A stretch of DNA of 21,890 nucleotides. It comes from CAZKTO01 sp964555685 (GTDB taxonomy: Bacteria > Chloroflexota > Dehalococcoidia > SHYB01). Numbering within the stretch: the stretch's first letter is position 1; each line of letters opens with the position of its first letter. Both the position numbers and the translations under genes were made by a program. A model generated the notes under the pieces. It was not told the DNA's origin, made no database searches, and was given only the letters and a program-made list of their open reading frames with translations. The stretch lies in the NCBI GenBank assembly GCA_964555685.1, contig CAZKTO010000055.1, positions 1 through 21,890 on the forward strand, in the 5' to 3' direction. Below are positions 21,425 through 21,890 of the stretch, piece by piece.

Positions 21425-21817
21425 TTAGGCCGCCCGCATATTCCCCTTTTCCCGGCGGTCTCGGTACTCCAGGAGCGGCGTCGAGTGGCGCATCCTGCTC
21501 CGCTCCTGCGCGATCAGGCGCCTGGCCAAATTGGCAACGCCCGCCCCACGGGGCGGCTGGCTCTGGCGCTCCCGCGGCGGCTGCCAGGAGTAGGCGACCC
21601 AGCCCGCCACCGCCCTGCCGCCCAGATGACGGTCGTCGACAGCAACCGCCGGGGGCAGGAGACGCCACGCCGCCTCCCGCCTCCCACCCAGGACGGCGGG
21701 GCTTCCTTTCAGCGCCCTCCATAGGGGCTGAGTCCCCCAGGGCAGCCCGGGTTCACCCAGGTGGAACTCCCCGGATTGAGGGCCTCGCTCTTTGGACGGC
21801 TCGTTTGCCTTGCTCAC
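21425..21817 (-). CDS. Unknown protein at head of gvp cluster
   Basis: A 130-residue frame starts at GTG21817 with a GGAGGAGAGG stretch upstream and ends 21 nt before the gvpF/L gene. The N-terminus is polar and Gly/Pro-rich. The rest has Arg/Trp/Ala-rich helices (REAAWRLLPPAVAV, then ANLARRLIAQERSRMRH). No signal peptide, membrane segment or known Gvp motif is visible, and I do not recognise it. Position and ribosome binding site support a real gene, but its composition is also compatible with a chance frame. A plus-strand open frame overlaps it at 21398-21724. Confidence 0.5.
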   Translation of the reverse strand: MSKANEPSKERGPQSGEFHLGEPGLPWGTQPLWRALKGSPAVLGGRREAAWRLLPPAVAVDDRHLGGRAVAGWVAYSWQPPRERQSQPPRGAGVANLARRLIAQERSRMRHSTPLLEYRDRREKGNMRAA

Positions 21818-21860
21818 CCGCGACCTCTCCTCCGACTCAAAATCTTGTCAGTCCGAGTGC

Positions 21861-21877
21861 GTCCGCCTGCGGCGGAC
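21861..21877. repeat. Small inverted repeat near window end
   Basis: GTCCGCC (21861-21867) and GGCGGAC (21871-21877) form a perfect 7-bp stem with a TGC loop, and CAGTCCG/CGGACTG offers an alternative pairing (21849-21855 with 21873-21879). It lies upstream of the cluster's first gene in this window. No clear promoter was found in 21818-21890. Confidence 0.45.
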
Positions 21878-21890
21878 TGCCGCCCTCTCC

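Overview
The window is a high-GC bacterial segment that looks like Chloroflexota, probably a Dehalococcoidia-type lineage. This is an inference from four things: lipoproteins with long Pro/Thr linkers ahead of solute-binding domains, paralogous family-2 amidohydrolases, palindromic G/C-rich extragenic repeats, and sigma70-like promoters in short intergenic gaps. No rRNA, tRNA, CRISPR array, transposase or phage gene was seen.

Layout. 1-240 is intergenic, with a terminator and a palindromic repeat. 241-6376 is all minus strand: a lipoprotein with a zinc-metallopeptidase motif, ispH (isoprenoid synthesis), an extracytoplasmic family-5 solute-binding lipoprotein, and a tightly spaced pair of unknown soluble proteins. 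6377-6909 is a divergent promoter region built around a mosaic of nested palindromes. 6910-11577 is plus strand: a second solute-binding lipoprotein followed by two family-2 amidohydrolases, possibly an uptake and hydrolysis module. 11643-13364 (minus) holds a duplicated NIPSNAP-like protein and an NAD-dependent epimerase/dehydratase, each with a recognisable promoter.

13461-21817 (minus) is the most distinctive part. It is a gas-vesicle-related cluster joined to protein quality-control genes. In transcription order it runs: an unknown protein, an intact GvpF/L protein with a degenerate J-like tail, two damaged GvpF/L genes, one small GvpA-family protein, an Hsp70, a frameshifted XRE-type helix-turn-helix reading frame running into an Hsp20, a two-ring CDC48/VAT-like AAA ATPase, and an unknown protein overlapping the AAA gene by one base. 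Gas vesicles are assembled from GvpA-family proteins with GvpF/L helpers, so Hsp70, Hsp20 and CDC48-like enzymes here suggest chaperoned assembly or turnover of a GvpA-type structure. The cluster may continue past 21890; no GvpN, GvpO, GvpK or GvpG was recognised in the window.

The cluster carries three frame lesions in about 3.4 kb: a perfect 14-bp tandem duplication inside the helix-turn-helix frame, and one missing G in a G-run in each of two adjacent gvpF/L genes. Both gvpF/L genes also lack large parts of the usual domain. The window alone cannot separate real decay, phase variation and assembly error. All assignments rest on reading motifs by eye; no database search was run.
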